A DNA stretch of 64,000 nt from Hetaerina americana (GCA_022747635.1 JAKTNV010000014.1:13671110-13735109); one strand, 5' to 3'. Counted from the stretch's first letter, positions 11,052-21,121 are shown. The notes: generated by a model from the letters alone, not told the origin. Translations and numbers: made by a program.

Positions 11052-11756
11052 ATGGCCGCTGATATTAAAATGCTGAAAGATGGACTAAATAACCTCATAT
11101 CTTCTCATGAGCCCACCATTCTGAAGCAACGTAAAAATGTCTCATTCTCGGATGCCGCTAAATCGGCATTTCCGTCGTCTAAAACACCATTACCTGTAGC
11201 AACTTCCTACGAACGACCCGTGACTCGACAAGTAAGTAGAAAAAGTGAACGACAACCTCCTGAATTGTCAATTGATTCCTCCGTTGAGACTTCTAACACC
11301 TTTACCACCGATCCTTCTAGTCAAAGTGCGAATCATTTACGTGATGAATTGTGTGGTGATAGTGATAATGTGATTCCAGCTTCAGCTAGCAACGACGCTT
11401 TCACTATCGTCAAAGCTAAACGCAAACGTCGCCCAGCCCCGAGCATGGGCACATCTATCAAGGAGTCCTCGCTTAAGGGCATTCCCAAACTCTCTCATGT
11501 GCATATCTGGAACCTTCCCAAAAATACCACGAAGGAAAGTGTACTTCAGTATATTAAAGACGAATTGCCAGACTCCGCAAATGTTACTCCCGATATTGAA
11601 CAACTTGTGGTTACACGAGGGGAGTATGCCTCGTTTCGCATTACCGTAAGTGATGATCTGGGTGCTAAACTACTCACGCCTGGTTTCTGGCCTAAATATG
11701 TTTACTGGGGAAACTTTTTTTTTCCCAAACTTCGTCCAAAATTACAAGTGAGTTAG
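11052..11756 (+). CDS. LINE ORF1 protein
   Basis: The 234-residue product resembles ORF1 proteins of the L2/CR1 group. It has a polar Ser/Thr-rich N-terminal half, a basic stretch (K-A-K-R-K-R-R, about residues 125-131), and a C-terminal RRM-like fold. The fold begins at S-H-V-H-I-W-N-L-P (about 154) and ends with the family's F-W-P-K-x-V-Y-W-x-x-F-F-F-P block. Such proteins bind the element RNA and form the transposition RNP (family knowledge). A run of nine T residues at 11715-11723 lies near the 3' end. The ORF stops at TAG 11754-11756, inside the open ORF2 frame. The N-terminus may be truncated. Confidence 0.75.
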   Translation: MAADIKMLKDGLNNLISSHEPTILKQRKNVSFSDAAKSAFPSSKTPLPVATSYERPVTRQVSRKSERQPPELSIDSSVETSNTFTTDPSSQSANHLRDELCGDSDNVIPASASNDAFTIVKAKRKRRPAPSMGTSIKESSLKGIPKLSHVHIWNLPKNTTKESVLQYIKDELPDSANVTPDIEQLVVTRGEYASFRITVSDDLGAKLLTPGFWPKYVYWGNFFFPKLRPKLQVS

Positions 11757-11764
11757 CACGAAGT

Positions 11765-14611
11765 TTGTATGTCCTTCATGTTAACATTCAGTGTCTGCGG
11801 AACAAACAACTTGACATGGAAGTGCTTATCTCTCAACACCAGCCTGATGTAATTTGCATTAATGAGCATTGGTTCACGGCTAATGAACTTGCTTCTTTCC
11901 AGTTATCTGGCTATGTTGTGGCCGACGCTTTCTGCCGGTCCACACTCAAAAATGGTGGAGTCCTAATTCTTGTTTCTGTGAACTTAACCTTTAGCTCTGT
12001 AACCTTTCCATATAATTGTCTCAATGTTGAACAGGTTTTCGAATCCAGTGTGACTATTGTCCACTTCTGTGATATCAGTTTTTTTATCTTAACTATATAT
12101 CGCTCTCCCTGTGGTAATTTCAATGTGTTTATTGATAAATTTTCCAGCATGCTGAACAATGTTTATAACTCAGTTGATAAACCCCTCCTGGTTGTCACTG
12201 GTGACTTTAATTGTGACCTCCTTCGTGGCACCAAAGAAAAATCTGAACTATTAGATGTTCTTTCCCTGTATAACTTAAATGTAACTACTGACAAACCCAC
12301 CAGGGTCAGCTCTACTTCTGCATCGGCCATTGATAATATTTTTACAAATATTGATTATCGATTCGTGAAAACCGAGGTTATAATATCCCATATCTCTGAC
12401 CACTATCCATTACTCTCCACATTCTGCATTAATGCCTCTGACAAGATTATAACAAACTACAGGAGAAAATTCTCTGATGAGAATGTAAATGCTTTCTGCA
12501 ATTTGCTTATGTGTCATGATTGGACCAATGTTTACTCCATGAGCTCCTTTGAAGATGGTTTTAATTGTTTTTACTCAACATATTTATCCTATTTTGATTT
12601 TTGTTTTCCTGTATTACCCGTTAAAATTAAAAATTCGTCTTTGTCTAAGGGCAGAAAGTCATGGGTCACTGATGAAATCCAGTATGCATCCAGAGTCATG
12701 AAAAACATGGCTCTCCATTACAAAAACAGATCGATGCCTATTGAACCTCTCGAATATAAGGCAATGAGAAAGAATTGCAAATGTCTTCTCCGTAATGCAA
12801 AAAGAACTTTTAATGATCGTAGAATATTTAATGCTGGAAATAGATCAAAAGAAATATGGAAAATTATCAAGGAGTCAAAATTTCCTATATCATTAACCCC
12901 CAATCTCAGGTTACTGGACTCTCAAGGTAACGAACTTGAGGACAGTTCTGCTATTGCCATGGCTTTTAATGACTTTTTCACTTCTCACCAGTCACCCAAC
13001 GTGACTAAACAAAGCTTTCATAGACAAACATCAAGCCAATGTAATTCCCTATTTCTCCGCCCATGCTCTGACATTGAATTAACTAATATCTTAAACAAAA
13101 TGGGAAATAAGTACACCTCTGGTCCAGATGGCATTCCTTTTATCATCATTAAAAAATCCTTTGATGTCATTAAACCCCCTCTATTATTCTTAGTCAATGA
13201 ATCACTTAGGCTTGGTCAGTTTCCATCATCTCTTAAAAGCACCAAAGTCATCCCCCTTTATAAAGGTAAAGGAAATAAACAGCACATGAGTTCTTATCGT
13301 CCAATATCTATACTCAATCAATTCAGTAAAATTTTTGAATTAGTGTTTTATTCTCAATTAATATCGTACCTGGAATCGCACAAACTGTTATCAACCTACC
13401 AGCATGGATTTAGAAAATCCATGTCCACTACCACTGCTACCTACCATTGTATAAACAAAATATTGTCTGACCTAGACAATAAACTGGAATCTCTTGTTTT
13501 ATTATTTGATTTCTCCAAGGCCTTTGATTGTGTCAATCACCATATGTTATTGCTGAAACTTCAAGAATCTGGCATAAGAGGTACTCCATATAATTGGATT
13601 AAATCTTATCTAAACAACAGACAACAGAGTGTAAGTGTTACGAAAGATGGAATATCTCATGTATCGCCTGCAAAAACAATATCCTGCGGGGTTCCCCAGG
13701 GATCTGTTCTTGGCCCAGTGTTTTTTCTCATATACATAAATGACCTCCCAAGGATGCTTAATTCTGTACCTAATACACTTCCCATCCTGTATGCCGATGA
13801 CACAAATGTCTTAGTGTCTGCCTCTTCAATCAACGGCCTCGTATCAAGTGCTTACAATACTATCCACCTTTTGCAAGAGTGGTGTGATCGTAATTTTCTT
13901 CATATTAATAAGGAAAAAACAAATTTAATATACTTTGTAAATAAAAATAAGCCTCTGACAGATATTTCAGTGTCTTTTGACAATGTGATTATTCCAAGGA
14001 GTGATAATGCCTCCTTCCTGGGTGTTACCCTGGATAGTAGACTAAACTGGGATAGCCATATTTCTAGTTTATGCAGAAAACGCTGTTCAGCGTGCTATTT
14101 GGTACGTTCTATCAGGCAAACTGTAAATAATGAAGTTCTTATGTCTATCTATTATGGTGAGTTTTATGCCCATGTACTTTTTAGTATTCTTTTTTGGGGC
14201 CCATTACCCTGTGCTCATGTTGTATTTAAAATCCAAAAGAGGATACTAAGACTAATGTGCAATGCACCCCTCAGAGCTCCATGTCGCCCCCTTTTCAAAA
14301 AACTTTGTATTCTCCCTCTTCCCTGTGTGTATATGCTAAGTGCTATTGTTTATGCTAAACGCCATATCTCATTATATACCACTAACAATAGCATTCACAA
14401 TCATTATACCAGGACCTGCAGTCATCTACATGTGAACTTCATCAGAACTTGCAAGTCTACTTTTTCCCCCCACAACATGGGACTCTTATTATATAATAAC
14501 CTTCCTCTGGTTATAAGGAGCATAGAAAAAATGTCAACCTTTAAATTCAAAGTGAGGGACTTTTTCATGCAACACTTATTCTACACTATTGATGAATTTC
14601 TGAATATGTAA
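11765..14611 (+). CDS. LINE ORF2: endonuclease and reverse transcriptase
   Basis: The frame of about 948 residues is uninterrupted. The N-terminal endonuclease carries N7, E34 in C-I-N-E-H-W, T-G-D-F-N near 145-149 and S-D-H-Y near 211-214. The reverse transcriptase follows: Y-R-P-I-S-I-L-N, the F-D-F-S-K-A-F-D box near 581, G-V-P-Q-G-S-V-L-G-P, and the catalytic Y-A-D-D at 676-679. The C-terminal part is the group's usual alpha-helical tail with C-R-P-L-F-K-K-L. No RNase H is seen. The frame is already open upstream of 11765, overlapping the end of ORF1, and there is no ATG near its beginning. TTG at 11765 is the nominal first codon, and the next Met is near residue 18. Translation probably depends on ORF1 (re-initiation or frameshift). 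It nicks target DNA and copies the RNA in place. Confidence 0.9.
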   Translation: MYVLHVNIQCLRNKQLDMEVLISQHQPDVICINEHWFTANELASFQLSGYVVADAFCRSTLKNGGVLILVSVNLTFSSVTFPYNCLNVEQVFESSVTIVHFCDISFFILTIYRSPCGNFNVFIDKFSSMLNNVYNSVDKPLLVVTGDFNCDLLRGTKEKSELLDVLSLYNLNVTTDKPTRVSSTSASAIDNIFTNIDYRFVKTEVIISHISDHYPLLSTFCINASDKIITNYRRKFSDENVNAFCNLLMCHDWTNVYSMSSFEDGFNCFYSTYLSYFDFCFPVLPVKIKNSSLSKGRKSWVTDEIQYASRVMKNMALHYKNRSMPIEPLEYKAMRKNCKCLLRNAKRTFNDRRIFNAGNRSKEIWKIIKESKFPISLTPNLRLLDSQGNELEDSSAIAMAFNDFFTSHQSPNVTKQSFHRQTSSQCNSLFLRPCSDIELTNILNKMGNKYTSGPDGIPFIIIKKSFDVIKPPLLFLVNESLRLGQFPSSLKSTKVIPLYKGKGNKQHMSSYRPISILNQFSKIFELVFYSQLISYLESHKLLSTYQHGFRKSMSTTTATYHCINKILSDLDNKLESLVLLFDFSKAFDCVNHHMLLLKLQESGIRGTPYNWIKSYLNNRQQSVSVTKDGISHVSPAKTISCGVPQGSVLGPVFFLIYINDLPRMLNSVPNTLPILYADDTNVLVSASSINGLVSSAYNTIHLLQEWCDRNFLHINKEKTNLIYFVNKNKPLTDISVSFDNVIIPRSDNASFLGVTLDSRLNWDSHISSLCRKRCSACYLVRSIRQTVNNEVLMSIYYGEFYAHVLFSILFWGPLPCAHVVFKIQKRILRLMCNAPLRAPCRPLFKKLCILPLPCVYMLSAIVYAKRHISLYTTNNSIHNHYTRTCSHLHVNFIRTCKSTFSPHNMGLLLYNNLPLVIRSIEKMSTFKFKVRDFFMQHLFYTIDEFLNM

Positions 14612-14706
14612 CAATGTATTGTATTTTATGTTAAGATCTTTGACGTGCCGTATATCTTGGAACATGAATGTACCCAGATCCTCAGGCAAATAAATAAATA
14701 AATAAA

Positions 14707-15344
14707 GAAGCAGTTCTAAACATCTTAGGAATACTAGTTGTCAAGAATACCCAATGTTCATCAATTAATAGAAGTATTTTGGTCAAACATTTTTTTAATG
14801 GTAATTTTATGTACCCATTCTTAGGTACACTATTTGTATCGGCATCATTCCATCCAGTTTTAATTCAGTCCTTGAAAACTAAATTTCAATGGATTTATTC
14901 ATTAACTGAAGTCAAAGATTCGCACAAAGCTTTCCCTGTTAATGCAAACATGTTGGTCCATCAGTGTTATGAGTAACCAAAGCAGTGGTAATGGTGCAAA
15001 ATATTGCTCCCATTCAATTTTGTATTTCATTTTACTGCTTCTTATCATAGCTCTACTCTATGTAAGGCTACATCATTGCAATCCTTCTATATCGTTGTGC
15101 TTTCACCTTTTCAAAACTATGCTAAATATCAAAGTTTTCTCTAATCTTTTTCTGGCTTCCTTATCCAAGGTTCTTGTCATCAATGCTCTTCATTTTGTAA
15201 AAGGTACAAACCCAATGCAGTTGTTTTTTCAATGTACTTAAACATTAAGCCATCTTCATGAAAAACACTTCTTAGGTGAATTTCCTCCTGCTACAGTTGA
15301 TGCTCCCCAATTTTAAAATATGACTTAGCCTTCTTATTTCTTGG
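14707..15344. other. Intergenic, nothing recognised
   Basis: AT-rich sequence with overlapping short frames at 14779-15241 that show no family motif. Confidence 0.35.
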
Positions 15345-15665
15345 AAACCTCATTTCATTCCTTTTATTTATGCTGATTCTTTAATATAGTTACAGAATTA
15401 TTTATAATTGAGATATTAACTGAAGGTATGCCTAGAACAAGACCTGATTTTATGAATTCCTTATCTCCTCTCATTCCTGCCTCCATATCTTTCCAAGTGT
15501 CCTTCACAATTTTTTCCGTAAATAATTTAAGAAACAATGGTGGTATTGAATGACAGTACCTTGCCCTTCTATTTGATACTGTATATCCCAACCCTCAATC
15601 CACTACCTGTACCTGTGCAGTCTGTGACATCAATAGGTTCCAGATGATTGCCAAGCCATCTAGAC
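15345..15665 (-). mobile_element. RTE-like LINE fragment, copy D (old)
   Basis: On the minus strand this short piece aligns by eye with the reverse transcriptase of copy A at 26.1-26.3 kb. The decayed stretch P-P-L-F-L-K-L-F-T-E-K-I-V-K-D-T-W-K-D-M-E corresponds to S-Q-L-L-F-N-L-Y-A-E-E-M-I-K-E-A-W-E-E-L-E in copy A, and the upstream part retains the V-x-D-C-T-G-T (T-Q/D-x-x-Q-V) region. It is the most diverged of the four copies and has stops. Confidence 0.6.
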
Positions 15666-15699
15666 ACCCTTCTACATTCTATAATACATCAATTAATTC

Positions 15700-16910
15700 T
15701 ACCCTGTTGAAAATTTTATTATTCCTTGGATCAAATAAATAATCCTTTTTGTGCACAATATGTCAATTGCAGCCATAAGAATAATTAGAGGTTTAAGAGA
15801 ATGTGGGAGGAAGAGTTTTTATAGGAAGGAAGAGTTTTTGTATTGATTATTGTAGTTTTAATGTATTCATCAATGGCTGTTAGTTATTTGGCTCATATCC
15901 ATATTTGTGCTGTCTCACATCTGGCTTTATTACCGTTCCGACACACATTTATCTTGAGCCTTTTTCCATGCCTCATTTACTCTGCATATCTACTAAATGA
16001 CAAGTATTGACACAGCTGCACCTAACTTACCTAATTACTGAAATGCATCCCTAACCATCATTCTCTACATTAGTGATTTATGTGATTTGCAGATGTATCC
16101 GAATAGTCATGTTTATGTAACTTCCTCCTTCCACATTTTCTTTAGCTCCTTTTCCCACCATAATCCATAAAAACATATAAGTTCATGCAAACAAAGAGAT
16201 GCCAATTTATATTCATGCCTTTGATGCTATTATTCTCAATAGTAATACATAGCCATTCATTCATTTTCTCTTCTTATGCTCTACTTGACTTCTTGGTAAT
16301 GAATGCCTGCATTTGCAATCCTGCATCAACCTTATTATTACTATTTCTATGCAAGAAATTAAATTTTTGTATGTTCTTGTGGATTTTTTATTTACTCATT
16401 TTACGCTTTTTTAAAATAATAATTCTAATTTTTGTCACAAAATTTTATTGCTAGCTTCACAAATCTACAGAAACAGAAATATCTTTCACAGTCACATTTT
16501 CCATGGCAGCTACATGATACAACTTACCCATACATCTAAGTTTTTTATTCCAAATGTATTAATTATTCATTTTTCTACCTTGCTGTCTCTCTCCATTTTT
16601 GCTTTTCATTTAATCCAGAACTATCTCCATCAATATTAAATAATAGTTTTTCATGTTTTTATACAGTAAGGGATTTTCGCAGATCAATAATTATGTAGGA
16701 AAAAAAGGAACAAATTGGTATCTGTGGTACAAGTCTTTAATTAGCCCAAACATGTTACAATTGTAAGTTTGTACAGTTATATAATATGGATAGAACGATA
16801 AATATAATGATTAAACATGTCGTGGTCCATCCAGTCAATGAACAATAACAAGCAACAAATGTCTCCTTTCATTTCAATCATCACCAATTACTAAACCAGA
16901 TTACTTTGAA
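15700..16910. other. AT-rich intergenic, no gene recognised
   Basis: The stretch has low complexity and is T-rich on the plus strand. Frames at 16185-16639 are dominated by Phe, Leu, Ile and Ser codons, as expected from base composition, and I do not call them. Confidence 0.35.
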
Positions 16911-16935
16911 GTGAATCACTGGACTGTCAAAAAAT

Positions 16936-17260
16936 CACTTCCCCCTTCACCACTGATTATATGGCTTTGGTGGGCGATGTGGGCTAGGGGAAATTGTGAA
17001 GGGGTCCTTGGATGCAGCTGCTGGGAGGGGGGTACGAGGGCCACAGATGAACTTGAAGAGCGCAGCTGTCTCATTCCTGCCGTCAGTACTTGGCTCTCTG
17101 CTGCTGCCCTTGGATGATGAAGTACTGGTGGCTGGATTAGCTGCCCTGAAATCTGCCATGCTCTTGAGATGTGCATGCTCTGTGATAACTCTCATCCCTA
17201 TCTCGGTCGTCCATGATGGCGGAAGGGTATTGCCCTTTCTGTATGAGGTTCCTTGCCTAA
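16936..17260 (-). other. GC-rich island, candidate terminal exon
   Basis: The block is far richer in G+C than its flanks. On the minus strand an acceptor-like TTGCCTTTAG ends near 17261. It is followed by a frame of about 105 codons that is Ser/Pro-rich (S-T-S-S-S-K-G-S-S-R-E-P-S) and ends in Y-N-Q-W and a stop near 16947. A second minus frame is charged (M-D-D-R-D-R-D-E-S-Y-H-R) but stops after ~38 codons, and a third minus frame and a plus frame are also open. It could be the last exon of an unrecognised minus-strand gene or a distal alternative end of the channel gene to the right. Frame and gene are unresolved. Confidence 0.25.
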
Positions 17261-17502
17261 AGGCAATACAAATACTCTTAATGATCAATGTTATTTCATG
17301 CTTGACATTATATGCACAACCTATACTTTATTATGTATTGTTTTCTATTTCAGTCTGCATGTTATACATCAATGTATGTAAAAGAAAGCGAAAATGAAAT
17401 GAAATAAATTATATAAAGAAACTCTAAACCAGTGATACCTTATGCTTTAATAATACCCTTTCCTCTGTGAAAATGTTGGGAGTGTCTGTAGAGAAAGGTT
17501 TG

Positions 17503-17690
17503 CTGGTGTTTTCAGAAACTTGGTCGGTAATTCTCAGGGTTGCCTGCAGTTCAAGGATGAGTGATTTGACTGAAGTCTAAACTTGTGAGAAAACCTGACC
17601 CTCACAAGTTTGAACTCGGTCAAATCACTCATCCTTGAGCTATAGGCAACCCCCACGACTACCTACCAGGCTCTTGAAAGCACTAATAAG
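17503..17690. repeat. Foldback (inverted-repeat) element, ~190 bp
   Basis: Left arm 17503-17588 and right arm 17601-17690 are imperfect reverse complements around a 12-base spacer. The inner ~52 bases of each arm match at roughly 85%, including GGATGAGTGATTTGAC against GGTCAAATCACTCATCC and CTTGTGAG against CTCACAAG; the outer parts match less well. It has no coding capacity. This is the layout of a MITE-like or foldback element, but I find no convincing target duplication. Confidence 0.7.
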
Positions 17691-17699
17691 GTAATCCAT

Positions 17700-18205
17700 G
17701 AATCATGGAGTACAGGTGGACTTTGATTGGCCTTGAAAATATCAATAAAAAATGTGGCATAGCCTCCCCTTTAGACAGTAGGGGGGAACTTTGGGGGTCC
17801 ATTCACTTTGGGCATGTCAGAGAGCAGGTTTCCAAGCCCACCCACCTCCCTTTGACCCCAGGCCAGGTGCTTGATTCCTGACTGGGAACTAGTACCTTTC
17901 GGTAATTATTTTTAATGCTCTCTTTGTGAATTTATTAATAAATAAACTCAATCAAAACTCACACTTTTGAGCAATAAAATATTTTCTCCAACAAACTGTC
18001 ATATAATATTTTATAAATTCTTTGATACAATGAAGATTTATTGCAAAAAGTCTGATTTTTCTCGGCCTCTATCAGCCAACCATAGGGCTCTTCTGGGCTT
18101 ACAATAATTTTACATTTCTGATCCCTTTCATTCGGTGCACTTAATATTTTCTTCCTTCAGTCCACTATCAATCTTGGAACATTATTGCAATACACTCTTT
18201 TAAGG
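17700..18205. other. Intergenic, nothing recognised
   Basis: Mixed AT-rich sequence. No frame or repeat is supported. Confidence 0.35.
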
Positions 18206-18700
18206 ACTTGGCATATTTATATTTATTGCACAACACAACATACATAAATACATGTATTGCACATACACGGGCAATTACCCATTGAAATTTAAGAATATAT
18301 ATATAAAAAGAAAAAGAAATTTCTTCACAATTTCATATTGTATCTCAAACATCGCTTAAACTGCAAAGCATTCATAGCAAAGAAATCAATTTCAGGAGGA
18401 AGTTCATTTCCTTCCCTCAGAATTCTAGCTATTGGGCTGTGGTACATATAGTTGCGTCTATAAAATTCTCTGTGAAATAATAACTTGCTTCTGGTAGCAT
18501 AAGAAGGCGTTTGTAAAGAGACTAATTCCAAAAGTTCAGGACTGGGCACGCTATTATTCAACAATTTGTGTAGGAACATCATATCTGCCATGATGCGCCG
18601 GGAAGATAAAACTGAGATCCCCAGGTCCCTGTATGCATCCGGGTACGAAATATTGTACATTTCAACACCAAGTTTGCGCATGCATAGCCTAATAAGGCAT
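18206..18700 (-). mobile_element. 3' end of a non-LTR retrotransposon
   Basis: The minus strand carries the last ~118 codons of an ORF2 (18681-18325), beginning near M-R-K-L-G-V-E-M-Y and including R-R-I-M-A-D-M-M-F-L-H-K-L-L-N-N. That block is typical of the C-terminal tail of Jockey/L2-type LINE polyproteins. The frame ends in N-M-K-L, followed by a ~115-base AT-rich 3' UTR. The element is 5'-truncated. Its sequence differs from the LINE at 11-14.7 kb, so it is another family. Confidence 0.7.
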
Positions 18701-19375
18701 ACATACTCTTACTCCTCCACTTAAAACTTGACCAGCCATGGCTAATTTCAGGATTTATGTTTTTGCTTTTCTCTCTCCAGCCTTTTTTGGCTTAGCGAAT
18801 TTCAACCTCCTATTCTAAAACATGGACATAATGATACTTTTTACCACTATAAACTTTAATTATTTTTCCACTTGGCTCCTATTGCTCCCTTCTTTTAAAC
18901 ATATTTTTGCTCAATTGAAATTAGAATTTCTTGAAATATATCTTTGAGCTAGTGAAGATGACTTATTAAATATCTGAATTAGTTATTTCTACTCAACCTC
19001 AATAAGAAAATCACCTAACCCTTGGAACATGGGCTTTTTTTATCGCCCTTCCTTTCATTCTTAGTAAGCATTATTTGAACTTATTTCATTATTTACTTCA
19101 AACATTGAATTTGTTACTCTTCTACTACAAACTTTCAGCCAGATATCTGTGCATTTTTAAGTGGTTGAGTAATTTGGCCAATGTATTGTCTCTTTTGTAC
19201 TTTTCCACAAACCAAACTGGCCGGGCAATTTGATATCGTTCAGCATAGTGGAAGTCAATTATAAATGGGGGAAGGAAATGAAAGAATGTAGATACATAGT
19301 TAGGTAGAAGGAAGCATAACGAGTCTAATAATAAATTGAGATAGTAACAAATAGAGCAAAAGAAGCATGGTGAAA
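18701..19375. other. Intergenic, nothing recognised
   Basis: AT-rich sequence with no supported feature. Confidence 0.35.
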
Positions 19376-19636
19376 GATGCAGTGTGAAGATTGGGGAAGG
19401 TTACAGAGGAAATGTGAAATTGGTGCCGTTAACAAGAAGGCTAAAACAATGTCAGGAAGTAAGAAGGGAAAATCTGTGTTGACTGTCTATGAAGTCAGGA
19501 ACACTTTTAGTTGAACCAGATAATATCTTAAAGAGATGGAAGGAATATATAGAAGAGCTGCATCACAAAGAATGTAGGTCGGTAAGGCTAGACTTCAAAA
19601 GAGAATATGAAGAAAGCCTAAGTCAAGGCTTTCGAG
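19376..19636 (+). mobile_element. RTE-like LINE fragment between endonuclease and RT
   Basis: The plus-strand frame reads G-T-L-L-V-E-P-D-N-I-L-K-R-W-K-E-Y-I-E-E-L. This is the conserved linker just before the reverse transcriptase in the LINE group that also supplies the copies at 25 and 43 kb ('E-P-x-x-I-L-x-R-W-K-E-Y'). Upstream codons are broken by stops. It ends where a 13-bp hairpin begins at 19637. This is the only fragment of this group on the plus strand. Confidence 0.55.
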
Positions 19637-19664
19637 AAAAGGCATTTGATGTCAAATGCCTTTT
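19637..19664. repeat. Perfect 13-bp hairpin, 2-nt loop
   Basis: The arms AAAAGGCATTTGA (19637-19649) and TCAAATGCCTTTT (19652-19664) are exact reverse complements separated by TG. It lies at the right end of the LINE fragment, about 220 bp left of a much longer palindrome. Confidence 0.85.
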
Positions 19665-19884
19665 GTTGGGATAGAAAACATTCCCACCAAGCTACAAGGT
19701 TTAGGGAAAGGTGGGAGCTAGAATTTTCATAAGTTGTAGCATTTATGACAGAGGAATTTGAACCTGATTGATCAACATTAGTTCCAAAAAGATTTAGGCA
19801 ACATGAAAAATCTATTCCAAAGAAACTGCGGGAGATGCCGCAACAGTAACTTTTAACGGATTCATCCGCTAATGTGCATTTCAA

Positions 19885-19959
19885 TGCAACAATTTCAGAG
19901 TGTAAAAATCATTCGCCTTGACTCAAGGCGAATGATTTTTACACTCTGAAATTGTTGCA
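19885..19959. repeat. Perfect 37-bp-arm palindrome, 1-nt centre
   Basis: The left arm 19885-19921 and right arm 19923-19959 are exact reverse complements around a single C at 19922. The centre reads GCCTTGACTCAAGGC. Matching continues imperfectly outward for several bases. Such a perfect palindrome in an otherwise old, diverged region points to a recent inversion-type duplication, a very young foldback, or a library or assembly foldback artefact. Confidence 0.9.
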
Positions 19960-20419
19960 ATGAAAAATCTACCTTAACCAGTAGATTACCTTTAATAATA
20001 GTTGGTAGAATTCAGAACAGCGGATCATCAATGAAAGGCTAGAATTAAACTTACACACTTTCCAGTTTATACATGAATACTTCAAATTAATCTGTGAAAA
20101 TTAAGAACACAATACATGCCAAATATACTCTTAACTGGCTTTAGGTTGAATCACAGGTGTGACCAAAAGAAAGTTTTCATATAATGTTATTTCAAAAATT
20201 TATTTTACAGTCCAGGTACAAAATTATACACATACATAGTCACATTAAACTACACTGCTGGCACAGCAAAATGCAACCCAAAACAAAGCAAACAACACAG
20301 AAGAAGCAGTTGACGACTCACTTTCACAATAACAAAGCAACCAGTACTATATGCATATATACATATGTACATAAGGAGGCCATCACCTTATCCACAACCT
20401 TTCCTTGAACAAAAGTAAA

Positions 20420-20522
20420 TCTACTTGCATGTTTGCGAGATGCAGCAAAGACTAACACTGTTTCCCGCGGGCTCACTCTTAGCCAAGTTGGATCTCGCTG
20501 ATGCCTTCTTCCAAATCAAGGT
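20420..20522 (+). mobile_element. Scrap of a Ty3/gypsy reverse transcriptase
   Basis: The plus-strand frame ending at the (TA)n tract reads [20 protein letters not shown]. This matches the first conserved block of Ty3/gypsy RT (the usual form is G-x-x-x-F-S-K-L-D-L-x-x-A-Y-x-Q-I). Only ~30 codons survive and the rest is replaced by the microsatellite. The piece ends at K|GTAAAA, which resembles a splice donor, but one motif is too little to call an exon. Confidence 0.5.
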
Positions 20523-20526
20523 AAAA

Positions 20527-20529
<3 letters not shown>

Positions 20530-20608
<79 letters not shown>
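20530..20608. repeat. (TA)n then (TG)n microsatellite
   Basis: About 55 bases of alternating AT (20530-20584) pass into about 24 bases of GT. It directly precedes the left arm of the foldback at 20613. Confidence 0.95.
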
Positions 20609-20612
<4 letters not shown>

Positions 20613-20614
<2 letters not shown>

Positions 20615-20733
20615 AGAAGGGACACTCATATGTAGTTTTGATGCTTCAATGGCACGGCCGTCGTCAAAAGAATCTGATGACGACGGTCGTGCCGTTGACT
20701 CATAAAAACTACAAATGCGTGTGTCCCTTCTTT
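20613..20733. repeat. Foldback element with ~55-bp arms
   Basis: The left arm 20613-20666 and right arm 20678-20733 are reverse complements with a few mismatches. The innermost GGCACGGCCGTCGTCA pairs with TGACGACGGTCGTGCC around an 11-base loop, and the outer ends are AAAGAAGGGACAC and GTGTCCCTTCTTT. A third copy of the right-arm sequence, without the CG-rich core, lies at 21121-21167, so this end belongs to a dispersed repeat. All three copies abut TA-rich microsatellite. Confidence 0.85.
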
Positions 20734-20773
20734 GTTTATATATATAAATAAAATAAATAATATAATATAATAA

Positions 20774-20848
20774 TATTATATATATATATGTACATATATA
20801 TATATATGTATGTATATGTATATATATATATATATGTATATATATATG

Positions 20849-20881
<33 letters not shown>

Positions 20882-21004
20882 GTATATATATATATATGTA
20901 TATATATATGTATATATATATATATATGTATATATATATGTATATATATATGTATGTATATATATATATGTGTATATATATATGTGTGTATATATATGTG
21001 TGTG

Positions 21005-21076
<72 letters not shown>

Positions 21077-21079
21077 GGC

Positions 21080-21119
<40 letters not shown>
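20774..21119. repeat. Complex (TA)n/(TATG)n microsatellite
   Basis: About 340 bases of TA repeats are interspersed with TATG and TGTG units, and interrupted by TAATGGCATTA near 21073-21083. It is bounded on the right by the third copy of the foldback arm at 21121. Confidence 0.95.

Positions 21120-21120
<1 letters not shown>

Positions 21121-21121
<1 letters not shown>

Larger units (their letters stand above)
11052..14706 (+). mobile_element. L2/CR1-type LINE with both ORFs open
   Basis: The element has ORF1 (11052-11756), ORF2 (apurinic-type endonuclease plus reverse transcriptase, to 14611), a short 3' UTR, and a 3' end of repeated AAAT units (about 14688-14706). No frameshift or internal stop is seen in either ORF, so it is the least damaged transposon here. 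The 5' end is uncertain. ORF1 seems short, lacks the N-terminal finger often seen in this group, and starts within a few bases of AAAGAA, which recurs as AAAGAAG after the tail; this may be a short target duplication from a 5'-truncated insertion. Confidence 0.85.

Noticed and set aside
20672..20700. CTGATGA in the foldback core as a hammerhead
   Set aside because: No GAAA follows helix II, and the sequence is fully explained as the inner part of an inverted repeat.
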